Shown: positions 19,454 to 29,811, counted from the first letter of the stretch. The stretch: DNA of 64,000 nucleotides from Bacillus_BD sp963765265 (GCA_963765265.1 CAVXVN010000005.1:496001-560000), one strand, 5' to 3'. A program made the numbers and translations. The notes: generated by a model not told the origin, from the sequence alone.

Positions 19454-20365
19454 ATGGAACTAAAGGATCGATTTATAGTAGTTGGCACTCAAAATTCAGA
19501 AGTTGAAAAAATTTCAAAGCCTAGTCTTTCTTTTTGGAAAGATGTATTTTATAGATTTCGGAAAAACAAGCTTGCCTTGGTTGGTGTTGTTCTTCTCATT
19601 TTATTAATCATCATGGCAATCTTTGGACCCTATATGACAGGTTATGATTATGCATCAAATGATTTAGTGAATAAGAATCAACCCCCATCTTCTGACCATT
19701 GGTTTGGAACAGATGATTTGGGGCGTGATGTGTTTACACGTACTTGGGAAGGTGCTCGGATTTCTATATTTATTGGTATTGCAGCAGCATTGATTGATTT
19801 AACAATTGGCGTCTTTTGGGGCGGAATTGCTGGGTATAAAGGTGGTCGAATCGACGAGTATATGATGCGTGCTGCGGATGTATTAGCTGGAATCCCTTAT
19901 TTATTACTTGTTATTTTACTTATGGTTGTACTAGGTTCAAATGTGAGCACAATGATCTTGGCAATGTCAATCACAGGTTGGGTAAATATGTCACGTATTG
20001 TTCGTGGACAAGTTCTTTCGTTGAAAAACCAAGAATATGTATTAGCATCACGTACACTTGGGGCAGGTACATCCAGAATCATGAGCAAACATTTAATTCC
20101 AAATGCGATGGGACCCATTATCGTAACAATGACATTAACGATTCCGTCAGCCATCTTCACTGAAGCTTTCCTAAGTTTTCTAGGATTAGGATTAACTCCA
20201 CCTATAGCAAGCTGGGGAACCATGGCGTCAGATGGACTACCTGCATTAAGGTATTTTCCATGGCGTTTACTCTTTCCAGCAACGTTTATATGTTTAACTA
20301 TATTTGCATTTAATGTTATTGGTGATGGCTTACGAGATGCTCTAGACCCACGATCACGTAAATAG
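19454..20365 (+). CDS. oppC: Oligopeptide ABC transporter permease
   Basis: A 303-residue partner of OppB. It has the OppC-type N-terminal cytoplasmic stretch before the first membrane segment (FRKNKLALVGVVLLILLIIMAIFGPY), the HWFGTDDLGRDVFTR signature and the EAA loop EYVLASRTLGAGTSRIMSKHLIPN. Four bases separate it from oppB, and AAAGGAG precedes the ATG. Confidence 0.95.
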   Translation: MELKDRFIVVGTQNSEVEKISKPSLSFWKDVFYRFRKNKLALVGVVLLILLIIMAIFGPYMTGYDYASNDLVNKNQPPSSDHWFGTDDLGRDVFTRTWEGARISIFIGIAAALIDLTIGVFWGGIAGYKGGRIDEYMMRAADVLAGIPYLLLVILLMVVLGSNVSTMILAMSITGWVNMSRIVRGQVLSLKNQEYVLASRTLGAGTSRIMSKHLIPNAMGPIIVTMTLTIPSAIFTEAFLSFLGLGLTPPIASWGTMASDGLPALRYFPWRLLFPATFICLTIFAFNVIGDGLRDALDPRSRK

Positions 20366-20375
20366 GAGTGAGAAT

Positions 20376-21446
20376 ATGGAAAAATTATTAGAAGTCAAGG
20401 ATTTACACGTCTCATTCCATACGTATGGGGGAGATGTACAAGCTGTTCGTGGTGTTTCTTTTGACTTATATAAAGGGGAAACATTAGCGATCGTTGGTGA
20501 ATCTGGTTCAGGAAAAAGTGTAACGGCACAAACATTAATGCAACTTATTCCGATACCACCTGGTAAAATTACAGGTGGACAAATTTTGTTTAATGGTACA
20601 GATATTGTTTCTAAAACCGAAAAACAAATGGAAAAGATTCGTGGAAAAGAAATTAGCATGATTTTCCAAGATCCGATGACTTCCTTAAACCCAACCATGA
20701 GAGTGGGTACACAAATTATGGAAGTGTTAATGAAACATCAAAACATGTCAAAAGGCTCTGCAAAAGAAAGAGCAACAGAGCTACTGAAATTGGTCGGAAT
20801 TCCAATTCCAGAAAAAAGGGTAAACCAATATCCACATGAATTTTCTGGTGGGATGAGACAACGGGCCATGATTGCGATTGCTTTGGCTGCTAGTCCTAAG
20901 CTTTTGATTGCTGATGAACCTACAACTGCTTTGGATGTGACCATTCAAGCCCAAATTCTTGAGTTAATGAAAGAATTGCAAGCGAAAATGGAAACATCAA
21001 TTATTTTTATTACCCATGATCTAGGGGTTGTGGCAAATGTAGCCGATCGCGTTGCTGTTATGTATGCAGGTCAGATTATTGAGACAGGAACAGTAGATGA
21101 AATTTTTTACGATCCCAGGCATCCTTACACATGGGGATTGCTTGCATCGATGCCTAGTCTCGATAATGATGATGATGTGGAGCTTGATGCCATACCTGGT
21201 ACACCACCTGATTTAACAAATCCTCCAAAAGGAGATGCGTTTGCTGCAAGAAATCAGTATGCACTTGCCATTGATTTTGAGGAGCAACCACCAATGTTTC
21301 AAATTTCTGATACTCATTTTGCGAGAACATGGCTTCTTCATCCGGATGCACCAGAAGTGGAACCACCGGAGTCTGTAAAACGGCGCATCCGAAAATTATC
21401 CTCCACTTTCGAAAAACCTGTTTTAGTAGAGGAGGGTAAAAAGTAA
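20376..21446 (+). CDS. oppD: Oligopeptide ABC transporter ATP-binding protein
   Basis: ATPase energising peptide import. The 356-residue protein has Walker A GESGSGKS, signature FSGGMRQRAMIAIALA, Walker B LLIADEPTTALD and the switch histidine in FITHDLGVVA, followed by the oligopeptide-specific C-terminal extension with PDLTNPPKGDAFAARN. Its stop overlaps the oppF start as TAATG, implying coupled translation. Confidence 0.95.
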   Translation: MEKLLEVKDLHVSFHTYGGDVQAVRGVSFDLYKGETLAIVGESGSGKSVTAQTLMQLIPIPPGKITGGQILFNGTDIVSKTEKQMEKIRGKEISMIFQDPMTSLNPTMRVGTQIMEVLMKHQNMSKGSAKERATELLKLVGIPIPEKRVNQYPHEFSGGMRQRAMIAIALAASPKLLIADEPTTALDVTIQAQILELMKELQAKMETSIIFITHDLGVVANVADRVAVMYAGQIIETGTVDEIFYDPRHPYTWGLLASMPSLDNDDDVELDAIPGTPPDLTNPPKGDAFAARNQYALAIDFEEQPPMFQISDTHFARTWLLHPDAPEVEPPESVKRRIRKLSSTFEKPVLVEEGKK

Positions 21447-22381
21447 TGGCTGAGAAATTAATAGAAATTAAAAATCTAAAACAATATTTTAATGTTGGTA
21501 AACCAAATATGGTTAAAGCAGTTGATGGTATTTCTTTTGATATTTATAAAGGGGAAACATTAGGCCTTGTTGGGGAATCTGGTTGTGGAAAATCCACTAC
21601 TGGACGAAGTATTATTCGATTATACGATGCAACAGATGGACAGGTTCTATTTAACGGTGAAGATGTTCATGGTAAAAAGTCTAAAGCTGATTTAAAAAAA
21701 TTCAACCGCAAAATGCAAATGATTTTCCAAGATCCATATGCTTCATTAAATCCACGTATGACTGTAGCCGATATTATTGCAGAAGGTATTGATATTCATG
21801 GATTGGTAAACAGCAAAAAGGAAAGAATGGAACGAGTTTACGAACTGTTAGAAACAGTTGGATTAAATAAAGAACATGCAAATCGATATCCACATGAATT
21901 TTCAGGTGGACAAAGGCAACGGATTGGTATTGCCCGTGCATTAGCCGTTAAACCTGATTTTATTATTGCGGATGAACCGATTTCAGCACTTGATGTTTCG
22001 ATTCAGGCACAAGTGGTTAATTTATTGAAAAAACTTCAACGAGAGCAAGGATTAACTTATTTATTTATTGCACATGATCTATCAATGGTTAAGTATATAA
22101 GTGATCGAATTGGGGTCATGTATTTTGGAAAGTTAGTCGAATTAGCAAATGCAGATGATTTGTACGAGAATCCTATGCATCCATATACTCAATCATTATT
22201 ATCTGCTATTCCATTGCCAGATCCAGATACAGAAAGAACACGTACGAGGATAACGTATGACCCTGCTTTATATGAGTATGAAGCAGATGAACAGTTGGAA
22301 ATGCGTGAAATTAGGGCAAACCATTTTGTACTTTGTTCTGAGAAGGAATATGAAGAATTAAAAGCGAAGTATTCAAACTAA
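21446..22381 (+). CDS. oppF: Oligopeptide ABC transporter ATP-binding protein
   Basis: Second ATPase of the Opp complex, 311 residues, with GESGCGKS, FSGGQRQRIGIARALA and FIIADEPISALD. The start overlaps the oppD stop. In place of the short cysteine-bearing C-terminal end of some OppF proteins it finishes REIRANHFVLCSEKEYEELKAKYSN, where the single cysteine could belong to the iron-sulfur-like OppD/OppF motif. Ends at a strong terminator. Confidence 0.95.
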   Translation: MAEKLIEIKNLKQYFNVGKPNMVKAVDGISFDIYKGETLGLVGESGCGKSTTGRSIIRLYDATDGQVLFNGEDVHGKKSKADLKKFNRKMQMIFQDPYASLNPRMTVADIIAEGIDIHGLVNSKKERMERVYELLETVGLNKEHANRYPHEFSGGQRQRIGIARALAVKPDFIIADEPISALDVSIQAQVVNLLKKLQREQGLTYLFIAHDLSMVKYISDRIGVMYFGKLVELANADDLYENPMHPYTQSLLSAIPLPDPDTERTRTRITYDPALYEYEADEQLEMREIRANHFVLCSEKEYEELKAKYSN

Positions 22382-22382
22382 C

Positions 22383-22413
22383 AAAACGATCTCATTTTTG
22401 AGATCGTTTTTTT
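22383..22413 (+). terminator. Rho-independent terminator after oppF
   Basis: AAAACGATCTCA / TGAGATCGTTTT stem with a four-base loop and a T7 run. The stop codon of the convergent small gene (22392-22394) lies inside the hairpin. Confidence 0.9.
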
Positions 22414-22586
22414 CCACCAACATTCTTCCAATCTGTTTGCATTCTATTGGATTGATGAACAAATTCTAGCGCTTTTTTTCCACCAAATAGTTTTGTGCCA
22501 ATTCCATTAAGTATTACGCCATTTGTAGCTGTTATAGCTATAATAAGGATAGCCACAATTATAAAATCTATAAAAAAACCAGTCAT
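22392..22586 (-). CDS. Small single-pass membrane protein
   Basis: A 64-residue protein MTGFFIDFIIVAILIIAITAT..., with one membrane helix near the N-terminus and a basic cytosolic tail ending in KKRSQK. I do not recognise a family. AAAGGAGGTC lies just before ATG 22586, a very good ribosome site, so I trust it as a gene despite its size; the longer frame to 22604 would place this site inside the coding region. It converges with oppF and stands alone. Confidence 0.6.
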   Translation of the reverse strand: MTGFFIDFIIVAILIIAITATNGVILNGIGTKLFGGKKALEFVHQSNRMQTDWKNVGGKKRSQK

Positions 22587-22604
22587 TTTTGACCTCCTTT
22601 TCAC

Positions 22605-23214
22605 GAATTTTCGTTGACCTTAAAAGTATATGAATCCAATCTTTATTATATCTAAATTTTCTCACTATTTAAAGGAGTTTACAATCATCTGTCTAAAAAT
22701 AGATGTAATATTCGAAAAATAATTTGTCGATTTTCAGTGTTTGCTCATTAATTGAGAATTTAATATTATTCTTGTATAAATTTCACCTAAAATATATTAA
22801 AAAGTGAATAGATCAATGTAAACCTCATTTTGCAAAATAGTTAGAAAATTGACAATAGAAAATAAGATGGAAACAAAGATATGACAGATTTAATCTATGT
22901 ATTACTTCTTGATTTGGCTCATTTAACCTCAATTTGATCGATTTTTTCGTAATTCTTGAAAAAGATACCCTGAAAGTGAAACTTTTTGCTTTCTAAAACG
23001 TCTTATAAGAGTAGTTTCAGTTGTAAAATGAAACAAATAATAATTTGATTAATTAAAAATCTTTTTAAAAAAAAGGATACCAAAACAATATTTAATGGTG
23101 TATAATAAACAATATAAATTACTTAATTAAAGTCATTTTAATTTAATAATCGACAAATAAACAAAATATTTTACAAATATATTATAGATTCTATTGAAGA
23201 GGGAGTGGATTTTA
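22605..23214 (+). other. Long AT-rich intergenic region before spxA
   Basis: No coding potential on either strand that I can support. It contains a TATAAT near 23102 and TATTATAG near 23180, either of which could serve spxA. In B. subtilis yjbB-yjbC lie in this place and spxA has several promoters; here those genes are missing. Confidence 0.5.
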
Positions 23215-23610
23215 ATGGTAACATTATACACATCACCAAGTTGTACGTCGTGTAGAAAAGCCAAAGCGTGGTTAGAAGAACATGATATTCCGTATAAAGA
23301 GAGAAATATTTTTTCAGAACCATTATCCATTGACGAGATAAAAGAAATTCTTCGTATGACTGAAGATGGTACGGATGAGATTATCTCTACTCGTTCCAAA
23401 TCTTTTCAAAAACTTGATGTAAATCTTGAAACATTGCCATTGCACGATTTATTTCAATTGATTCAAGATAATCCCGGATTATTACGGAGACCCATAATCA
23501 TAGATGAAAAGAGATTACAAGTAGGTTATAACGAGGATGAGATTAGAAGATTTCTTCCAAGAAGGGTTCGTACTTTCCAACTACTTGAAGCGCAACGACT
23601 TGTAAATTAA
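23215..23610 (+). CDS. spxA: Transcriptional regulator Spx
   Basis: Redox-responsive protein that binds the RNA polymerase alpha C-terminal domain and redirects transcription under disulfide stress. The 131-residue protein has the CxxC switch Cys10/Cys13 (SPSCTSC), Gly52 needed for the alpha contact, Arg91-Arg92 and a C-terminal EAQRLVN resembling the ClpXP-recognition tail. Start ATG 23215 follows AGAGGGAGTG; the frame extends upstream but without family similarity. Its proteolytic adaptor YjbH is encoded 7 kb away and MecA just downstream. Confidence 0.96.
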   Translation: MVTLYTSPSCTSCRKAKAWLEEHDIPYKERNIFSEPLSIDEIKEILRMTEDGTDEIISTRSKSFQKLDVNLETLPLHDLFQLIQDNPGLLRRPIIIDEKRLQVGYNEDEIRRFLPRRVRTFQLLEAQRLVN

Positions 23611-23646
23611 AAAGGCAGGCTCAGTAAAAATGAGCCTGCTTTTTTT
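23611..23646 (+). terminator. Rho-independent terminator after spxA
   Basis: GCAGGCTCA / TGAGCCTGC nine-bp perfect stem with T7 following, and AAA before it. Confidence 0.92.
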
Positions 23647-24226
23647 ATATAAATATATAATGTAAAATCCTCTAAGATCCATCGTGTACGTCACTTCTTT
23701 CAAATGTTTGAATGAACCTTTTATTTTAAACATTATAGATAAAATTTTAATATATTATTTATTTTACATAATTTCATTAAAAGATAAAATATATATATGC
23801 TATTCATGCTTAATAAATGTATCTTTAAAGAGGGTCGAGTGCTTGTCCATGGTACGAATGATACAGTTAATAGCCAAATCCTATTATGCAAAATACATGG
23901 GGCCCTAATTCAGGACTGAAAGAAGGCATTTGTGAAGTAAAGAATGAATACGTGAATGTGGTGGGAGAGATTGGCCTTTTTCTTTTCAATTCACGTTGTT
24001 TTTGCTACAATACAGGTTAAGATAAATAGGCACATAATGGTTTTATGAAACTTGTGTCTTTTTAATTCCCTTTATTGATTTTTTATCATAAAATATGAGT
24101 ACAAGGTAAAAAAAAGTATGCAACATGAGTTAAGAGCATAAATAAATAAAGGGAGAAAATGGTTTAGTTGTCTGTACGGGGGTATTTTGTCCCTTCAACC
24201 AAAGCAGGAAGGGAGAGTGTTGCTAT
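23647..24226 (+). other. Intergenic region between spxA and mecA
   Basis: No gene I can support. A weak promoter-like TACAAT lies near 24007, and AGGAAGGGAGAG just before 24227 is the mecA ribosome site. A 19-codon frame starting at 23849 (MVRMIQLIAK) lacks support. YjbE, which sits here in B. subtilis, is absent. Confidence 0.5.
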
Positions 24227-24889
24227 ATGGAAATTGAGCGTATTAATGATCATACCGTGAAGTTCTACATTTCTTACATCGATATGGAGGAAAGAGGGTT
24301 TGATCGTGAAGAAATTTGGTACAATCGCGATCGCAGTGAAGAACTTTTCTGGGAAATGATGGATGAGGTACATCGTGAAGAGGATTTTATGGTCGAAGGA
24401 CCTCTTTGGATTCAAGTACAAGCGCTGGATAAAGGGTTAGAGATCCTCGTTACAAAAGCTCAGCTTTCAAAAGACGGTCACAAGTTGGAACTTCCGTTAT
24501 CTGAAGATAAGTTCGGAGATTTATCTGCTGATGATCGAATGGAAGATCTTTTACAATCCCATTTTAGCTCACAAGACGATCTGGATTCCAATTATGAAGA
24601 TCCTATGGATTTTCTCTTGAAATTTCAAGACTTTGAGGATTTAATTTCCCTTTCAAAACGGAATGGTTTAGATGAGTTGGCAACGAAACTATATTTCTTT
24701 GAAGGAAATTATTATTTATATACAGAATTCTCTGAGGATGAATACGAAGAAAATAAAATTGATACAATATTAAGTGTTCTCCTTGAGTATGGAAATGAAA
24801 CTCCTTTGACCATTTATCGAATTGAGGAATATGGTAAATTGATCATTGACTCAAATGTATTTCCTGAAATTAGAAAGCACTTTAAATAA
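24227..24889 (+). CDS. mecA: Adaptor protein MecA
   Basis: Adaptor that delivers substrates such as ComK to ClpCP and also affects Spx activity. The 220-residue protein starts MEIERINDHTVKFYISYIDMEERGFDREEIWYNR, the conserved substrate-binding N-terminal domain (about 1-80), then an acidic linker (about 90-125) and a ClpC-binding C-terminal domain. Bracketed by spxA and cls, as in related Bacillus. Ends with its own terminator. Confidence 0.96.
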   Translation: MEIERINDHTVKFYISYIDMEERGFDREEIWYNRDRSEELFWEMMDEVHREEDFMVEGPLWIQVQALDKGLEILVTKAQLSKDGHKLELPLSEDKFGDLSADDRMEDLLQSHFSSQDDLDSNYEDPMDFLLKFQDFEDLISLSKRNGLDELATKLYFFEGNYYLYTEFSEDEYEENKIDTILSVLLEYGNETPLTIYRIEEYGKLIIDSNVFPEIRKHFK

Positions 24890-24893
24890 TGAT

Positions 24894-24922
24894 ACCGATT
24901 CCTACGTGGGAGTCGGTTTTTT
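24894..24922 (+). terminator. Rho-independent terminator after mecA
   Basis: ACCGATTCC / GGAGTCGGT stem with one G-T pair, followed by T7. Confidence 0.85.
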
Positions 24923-25062
24923 TACGAAGGACAAAGTTTGATAAAGATTTTTTGTCTAACGGGTGATGCTTTTGATTTTTAAAGGAAATTTATGAGCAAG
25001 CTAATGTAAAATCTGGGTGCAGATCCGCCAAGGTGCATTTGGCTTTTTCGCTGGAGGTAGGA

Positions 25063-26577
25063 ATGAAAAATACGGTTAAAGTTACTCTTTTCCTCATGAT
25101 CGTCGCTACTATTCTATATTTGATTGATACTTATATGAAAAATATTAGTGGATTATTTGGATATTTTAGTATTTTGATTTCTTTGACAGTCATGGTGATA
25201 GGATTTGTGATCTTTCTTGAAAATCGCCATCCTACACAAACCTTAACATGGCTTATCGTTCTGGGTGGTTTCCCATTAGTTGGGTTTATTTTCTATCTTT
25301 TGTTTGGTCGTAATTATCGAAAGGAAAAAATGTTTCGAAAAAAATATTTTCTTGATAAACAAACCTTTATGCAACATGAAGGGCAAGATCCTTTTAGTGA
25401 GAGAAAAATAAATCAAACAGGGACGCATCAAAAAAAGCTCTTTTTTTTGGCGCGAAAATTAGGAAACAGCCCGATTTCGTTTGGGACGGATACAAAAGTA
25501 TTGGCAAATGGAGAAGAGACGTTTAAACATATACTAGAGGCATTAGAAGGAGCTGTTCATCATATTCACCTTGAATATTATACGGTTCGAGATGATGAAA
25601 TTGGAAATAAGATAAAATCTATTCTTATTCAAAAAGCTCGAGAAGGTGTAAAGGTCCGTTTTTTGTATGATGCAGTCGGTTCTTGGAAACTTTCGAATCA
25701 CTATATTAACGATCTAAAAAGAGCGGGAATTGAAATGGTTCTATTTGGCCCAGTGAGACTACCTTTTTTGAATAGTAAATTCAACTTCCGTAATCACAGG
25801 AAAATTATCGTGATTGATGGAAGCCTGGGGTTTGTTGGCGGGTTAAATATTGGCGATGAATATTTAGGTCGTGATGAGAATTACGGTTTTTGGCGTGACA
25901 CGCATTTAATGTTAATCGGTGAAGCCGTTCGATCCTTGCAATTAATTTTCTTACAGGACTGGTATTATATGACGGATAAAAGTTTATTAAGGCCAGAGTA
26001 TTTATCACCGCTACTTAAAGAAAATGAGCATGGAGGAGTTCAGTTAATTGCCGGCGGGCCGGATAATGAGTACAGTGTGATTAAAAATATTTTTTTCGCT
26101 ATGATCACTTCAGCAAGGAAATCCGTTTGGATTGCCTCTCCGTATTTTATCCCAGACGAGGATATATTTTCCGCCTTGAAAATTACGGCATTAAGCGGAA
26201 TTGATGTACGGTTACTTGTTCCGAAGAATCCAGATAAACGAATTGTTTTTCATGCCTCGCGCTCTTATTTTCCAGATTTATTAGGAGCTGGCGTAAAAAT
26301 TTATGAATATGAAAAAGGCTTTATGCATAGCAAAATTGTCATTGTGGATCATGAACTTGCTTCAATTGGAACGTCCAATATGGATATGAGAAGTTTTCAT
26401 TTGAATTTTGAAGTAAATGTATTTCTATATAGGACTGAAAGTACGAAAAAATTGGTGAGCGAATACGTGAATGATCTACGTAGTTCCAAAGAAATTAATT
26501 ATGAAGTTTTTCAGAAAAGACATTTGGGGTACCGTCTATTAGAGTCCACATCCCGGCTACTCTCTCCACTTCTTTAA
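25063..26577 (+). CDS. cls: Cardiolipin synthase
   Basis: Joins two phosphatidylglycerols to cardiolipin at the membrane. The 504-residue protein has two N-terminal membrane helices (about 5-22 and 30-55), a PLDNc region and two HKD active-site motifs, NHRKIIVIDGSLGFVGG near residue 245 and MHSKIVIVDHELASIGT near 420. GGAGGT precedes ATG 25063; an upstream in-frame ATG at 25033 has no ribosome site. A small hairpin plus T5 near 25026-25050 lies in the leader. Bacillus strains often have several Cls paralogues, so which one this is cannot be told. Confidence 0.93.
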   Translation: MKNTVKVTLFLMIVATILYLIDTYMKNISGLFGYFSILISLTVMVIGFVIFLENRHPTQTLTWLIVLGGFPLVGFIFYLLFGRNYRKEKMFRKKYFLDKQTFMQHEGQDPFSERKINQTGTHQKKLFFLARKLGNSPISFGTDTKVLANGEETFKHILEALEGAVHHIHLEYYTVRDDEIGNKIKSILIQKAREGVKVRFLYDAVGSWKLSNHYINDLKRAGIEMVLFGPVRLPFLNSKFNFRNHRKIIVIDGSLGFVGGLNIGDEYLGRDENYGFWRDTHLMLIGEAVRSLQLIFLQDWYYMTDKSLLRPEYLSPLLKENEHGGVQLIAGGPDNEYSVIKNIFFAMITSARKSVWIASPYFIPDEDIFSALKITALSGIDVRLLVPKNPDKRIVFHASRSYFPDLLGAGVKIYEYEKGFMHSKIVIVDHELASIGTSNMDMRSFHLNFEVNVFLYRTESTKKLVSEYVNDLRSSKEINYEVFQKRHLGYRLLESTSRLLSPLL

Positions 26578-26579
26578 AG

Positions 26580-26606
26580 AATCCGTTCAATTAGGACGGA
26601 TTTTTT
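26580..26606 (+). terminator. Rho-independent terminator after cls
   Basis: AATCCGT / ACGGATT stem, loop of about eight bases, then T6. Confidence 0.8.
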
Positions 26607-26668
26607 AAATTAAGAGAAGGAATACATTCGATAATAGCGAATGTATTCATAGAAAGGAGAGAGAGTTT

Positions 26669-27862
26669 ATGTTGACTGCTGTCAAAAAAGATGGAACACC
26701 GTTTAGTTTGCTGCCAAGGCTCCCGAAAGAGAAATTAAGGAGGATACGAGAAGATCAGGAGTTTCAATGCCCAGAATGCAAAGAAAAAGTGATGATGAAA
26801 ATAGGTACTCAACGAATGGAACATTTCGCTCATCAAAAAGGTTCACTCTGTGTTGAAAGTTATGAAAGAGAATCTGAATACCATCTTGCAGGGAAGCTCC
26901 AATTATTTCAATGGCTCAATAATCAGAAGCTTTGTCCAGAATTAGAGCCCTTTTATCCTAGTATTCGGCAACGTCCAGATATCGGGGTATCCTATGATAA
27001 AAAGAATTACGCACTTGAATTTCAATGTTCCGCGATTCCACCCGAGTTAATGATCAAGAGAACAAAGGGGTATCAACTAAACAAAACGACTCCTTTTTGG
27101 ATTATGGGTGGAAAAAATATTAAACGAAAAGGAGAAAAGAAAATTTCTCTTTCAAACTTCGATTATTTATTTCTTACAAAAAGCCTCGCAGGACAGTGGA
27201 TTCTCCCAGCATACTGTTCCACTTTAAAAACATTTATCCTCTTACGGAATATAACACCTTTATCTTCTAAAAATGCTCTCACTCAATTTTCAATTATTCC
27301 CATGCAACAGATTGATTTTGAACAGTTACTAAATCCATCGTCTATTTCTAATTCTTTCAATAGCGCAGATTGGAAAAAAGAGATACGTTCACAAAAGTCA
27401 AACGTTCATCTACAAGGCTATCATCAAAATGAATTTTTGAGAGAAATGTATTATGCCTCCTTAAACTGTACATTGCTACCTTCTTTTATTGGTTTACCTG
27501 TTCCAAACGCTCCAGTAATCGAAACGGCACCTCTTATATGGCAAGCGTATTTGTTTAAAGACCACCTTCATCAAAAAAATGCTGGAGAGATCTTAACATT
27601 TAGCACGGTTTACCGTAGTTTTATGCAACGCGTTCATAAGACGCAAATTAAATTGCGTACACTTCCATTAGTCCCTCATATCAGTCCTACACTTCCATTA
27701 GCAGAATATCTTCATTTATTAGCACGATTAGATGTGTTGGTAGCACTGAATCCGAATACGTTTCGCATAAAAAGGAAACTTATCGTACCAGAACATTTAG
27801 TTTTACAACTTGAAATGGAGGATTCCTTTTATAAAGAATTTGCTCCGATTCTTTTTAGTTGA
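26669..27862 (+). CDS. coiA: Competence protein CoiA
   Basis: Promotes recombination of incoming single-stranded DNA during transformation. The 397-residue protein has an N-terminal zinc-finger-like module (Cys34, Cys37, His52, His55, Cys61), then a nuclease-like core RQRPDIGV ... YALEFQCS with Asp104, Glu117 and Gln119, a PD-(D/E)xK variant, and a long C-terminal region. It lies between cls and pepF, as yjbF does in B. subtilis. Its presence with mecA and spx fits a competence-capable genome. Confidence 0.93.
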   Translation: MLTAVKKDGTPFSLLPRLPKEKLRRIREDQEFQCPECKEKVMMKIGTQRMEHFAHQKGSLCVESYERESEYHLAGKLQLFQWLNNQKLCPELEPFYPSIRQRPDIGVSYDKKNYALEFQCSAIPPELMIKRTKGYQLNKTTPFWIMGGKNIKRKGEKKISLSNFDYLFLTKSLAGQWILPAYCSTLKTFILLRNITPLSSKNALTQFSIIPMQQIDFEQLLNPSSISNSFNSADWKKEIRSQKSNVHLQGYHQNEFLREMYYASLNCTLLPSFIGLPVPNAPVIETAPLIWQAYLFKDHLHQKNAGEILTFSTVYRSFMQRVHKTQIKLRTLPLVPHISPTLPLAEYLHLLARLDVLVALNPNTFRIKRKLIVPEHLVLQLEMEDSFYKEFAPILFS

Positions 27863-27996
27863 TGGAGCAAATGAAAAGGACTCTTCCAACATATACTAAA
27901 AGTGTTAACTTTTTAAAATGGAAGGGAATTGCGGTAAACTAAGAGAAGATACTATTATCCCTTTTGGGTAATTGAAAGTATGAATGGAGGATTATG

Positions 27997-29811
27997 ATGG
28001 CAAATGAAGCAGCAGTAAATAAACTTCCGTCAAGAAGTGAGATTGCAGTCGAGGATACATGGAGATTAGAGGATATTTTTGTAAGTGATGAAAGTTGGGA
28101 AAAGGAATTTCAAGAAGTGAAGGCACTCCTTCCTGCAGTTAAAGAGTTTGAAGGGAAATTAAGTGAAAGTGCAGACATTCTTTATGATGCTTTGCAATAT
28201 CAGGATCAATTATTGGAGCGGCTTGGAAAGCTATATGCCTATTCTCATATGCGATATGATCAAGATACGACGAATTCGTTTTATCAAGGTCTAGATGATC
28301 GTATGAAGAACCTTTATTCACAGGCAGCGAGTAATCTTGCTTTTATCGTTCCGGAACTCTTGTCCATTGATGAAGGAAGGTTAAAAGATTTCTTATCTGA
28401 GAAAGTAGAATTAAAGTTGTACGAGCACTCTTTAGATGAAATAAATCTACAAAGGCCACATGTTTTGTCCGCTGATCAGGAAGCATTGCTCGCAGAGGCT
28501 TCTGACGTATTTGGAGCATCAGGAAATACCTTTGGCATGTTAAACAATGCTGATCTTGCCTTCCCAGTAATAAAGGATGAAAATGGAGAAGAAGTGGAAG
28601 TCACACATGGGCGTTTTAGTCGGTTTCTTGAGAGTGCCGATCCAAGGGTGCGCCGTGATGCGTTTCATGCTGTTTATGAAACCTATGGAAAATTCCGGAA
28701 TACGTTCGCTAGTACTTTGAGTGGAAACATCAAAAAGGATAACTTTTATGCACGAGTAAGAAATTATTCGTCTGCACGTCATGGGGCACTTTCTGAAAAT
28801 AATATTCCTGAAAGTGTATACGAAAATCTTGTGAGTACGATCAGTGATCAATTGCCATTATTACATCGTTACATCAAGCTTCGGAAAAAAGTGCTTGGTT
28901 TAGATGAGTTACATATGTATGATTTGTACACACCGCTTGTGAAAGATGTGAAAATGGAAATCGGTTATGAAGAAGCAAAGGAAATCATTCTAAACGGTCT
29001 TTCGCCACTAGGTGAAGAGTATATAAATGTATTAAAAGAGGGTTTTGAAAATCGTTGGGTTGATGTTCATGAAAATAAAGGAAAGCGGAGTGGTGCTTAT
29101 TCATCTGGCTCTTATGGAACGAATCCATATGTGTTAATGAATTGGCAGAACAATGTCAATAATTTATTTACCCTTGCACATGAGTTTGGTCATTCTGTTC
29201 ATAGTTATTACACGAGAAAAACTCAGGCTTATCCATATGGTAACTATTCCATTTTTGTTGCAGAAGTAGCTTCAACTACGAATGAATCGTTATTAAATGA
29301 TTATTTATTAAAGACCATTAATGATGAGCAAAAGCGAATTTATTTATTAAATCATTATTTGGAAGGCTTTAGAGGTACTGTTTTTAGACAAACCATGTTT
29401 GCAGAGTTTGAACATTTAATTCATCAAAAAGCACAAAATAGTGAGGCATTAACAGCTGATAGCCTAACAAAAGATTATTATGAATTAAATAAAAAGTATT
29501 ACGGTGTAGAAGATATGGTCATTGATGAAGAAATTGGCTTAGAGTGGTCCCGTATTCCTCATTTCTACTACAATTACTATGTCTATCAATATGCAACTGG
29601 TTTTAGTGCGGCAGCTGCTTTAAGTAATGGAATCTTAACTGAGGGTGCACCAGCGGTTGAACGGTATATTAATTTCTTGAAAGCAGGAAGCTCTGATTAT
29701 CCTATTGAAGTATTGAAAAAGGCAGGCGTTGACATGACAAGTAATAAACCAATTCTAGATGCTTGTAAAGTATTTGATGAGAAATTAACAGAGTTAGAAC
29801 AGTTGTTATAA
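27997..29811 (+). CDS. pepF: Oligoendopeptidase F
   Basis: Cytosolic M3-family zinc peptidase that cleaves oligopeptides. The 604-residue protein has TLAHEFGHSVHSYYT with HExxH near residue 395 and a third-ligand region FVAEVASTTNESLLND. ATG 27997 is preferred to 27994 because the GGAGG site is then six bases away. It may break down peptides imported by Opp, encoded 6 kb upstream. Ends with a perfect-palindrome terminator. Confidence 0.96.
   Translation: MANEAAVNKLPSRSEIAVEDTWRLEDIFVSDESWEKEFQEVKALLPAVKEFEGKLSESADILYDALQYQDQLLERLGKLYAYSHMRYDQDTTNSFYQGLDDRMKNLYSQAASNLAFIVPELLSIDEGRLKDFLSEKVELKLYEHSLDEINLQRPHVLSADQEALLAEASDVFGASGNTFGMLNNADLAFPVIKDENGEEVEVTHGRFSRFLESADPRVRRDAFHAVYETYGKFRNTFASTLSGNIKKDNFYARVRNYSSARHGALSENNIPESVYENLVSTISDQLPLLHRYIKLRKKVLGLDELHMYDLYTPLVKDVKMEIGYEEAKEIILNGLSPLGEEYINVLKEGFENRWVDVHENKGKRSGAYSSGSYGTNPYVLMNWQNNVNNLFTLAHEFGHSVHSYYTRKTQAYPYGNYSIFVAEVASTTNESLLNDYLLKTINDEQKRIYLLNHYLEGFRGTVFRQTMFAEFEHLIHQKAQNSEALTADSLTKDYYELNKKYYGVEDMVIDEEIGLEWSRIPHFYYNYYVYQYATGFSAAAALSNGILTEGAPAVERYINFLKAGSSDYPIEVLKKAGVDMTSNKPILDACKVFDEKLTELEQLL

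Noticed and set aside
23684..23908. 74-codon frame between spxA and mecA
   Set aside because: Composition follows AT-rich intergenic DNA and there is no ribosome site at its start.
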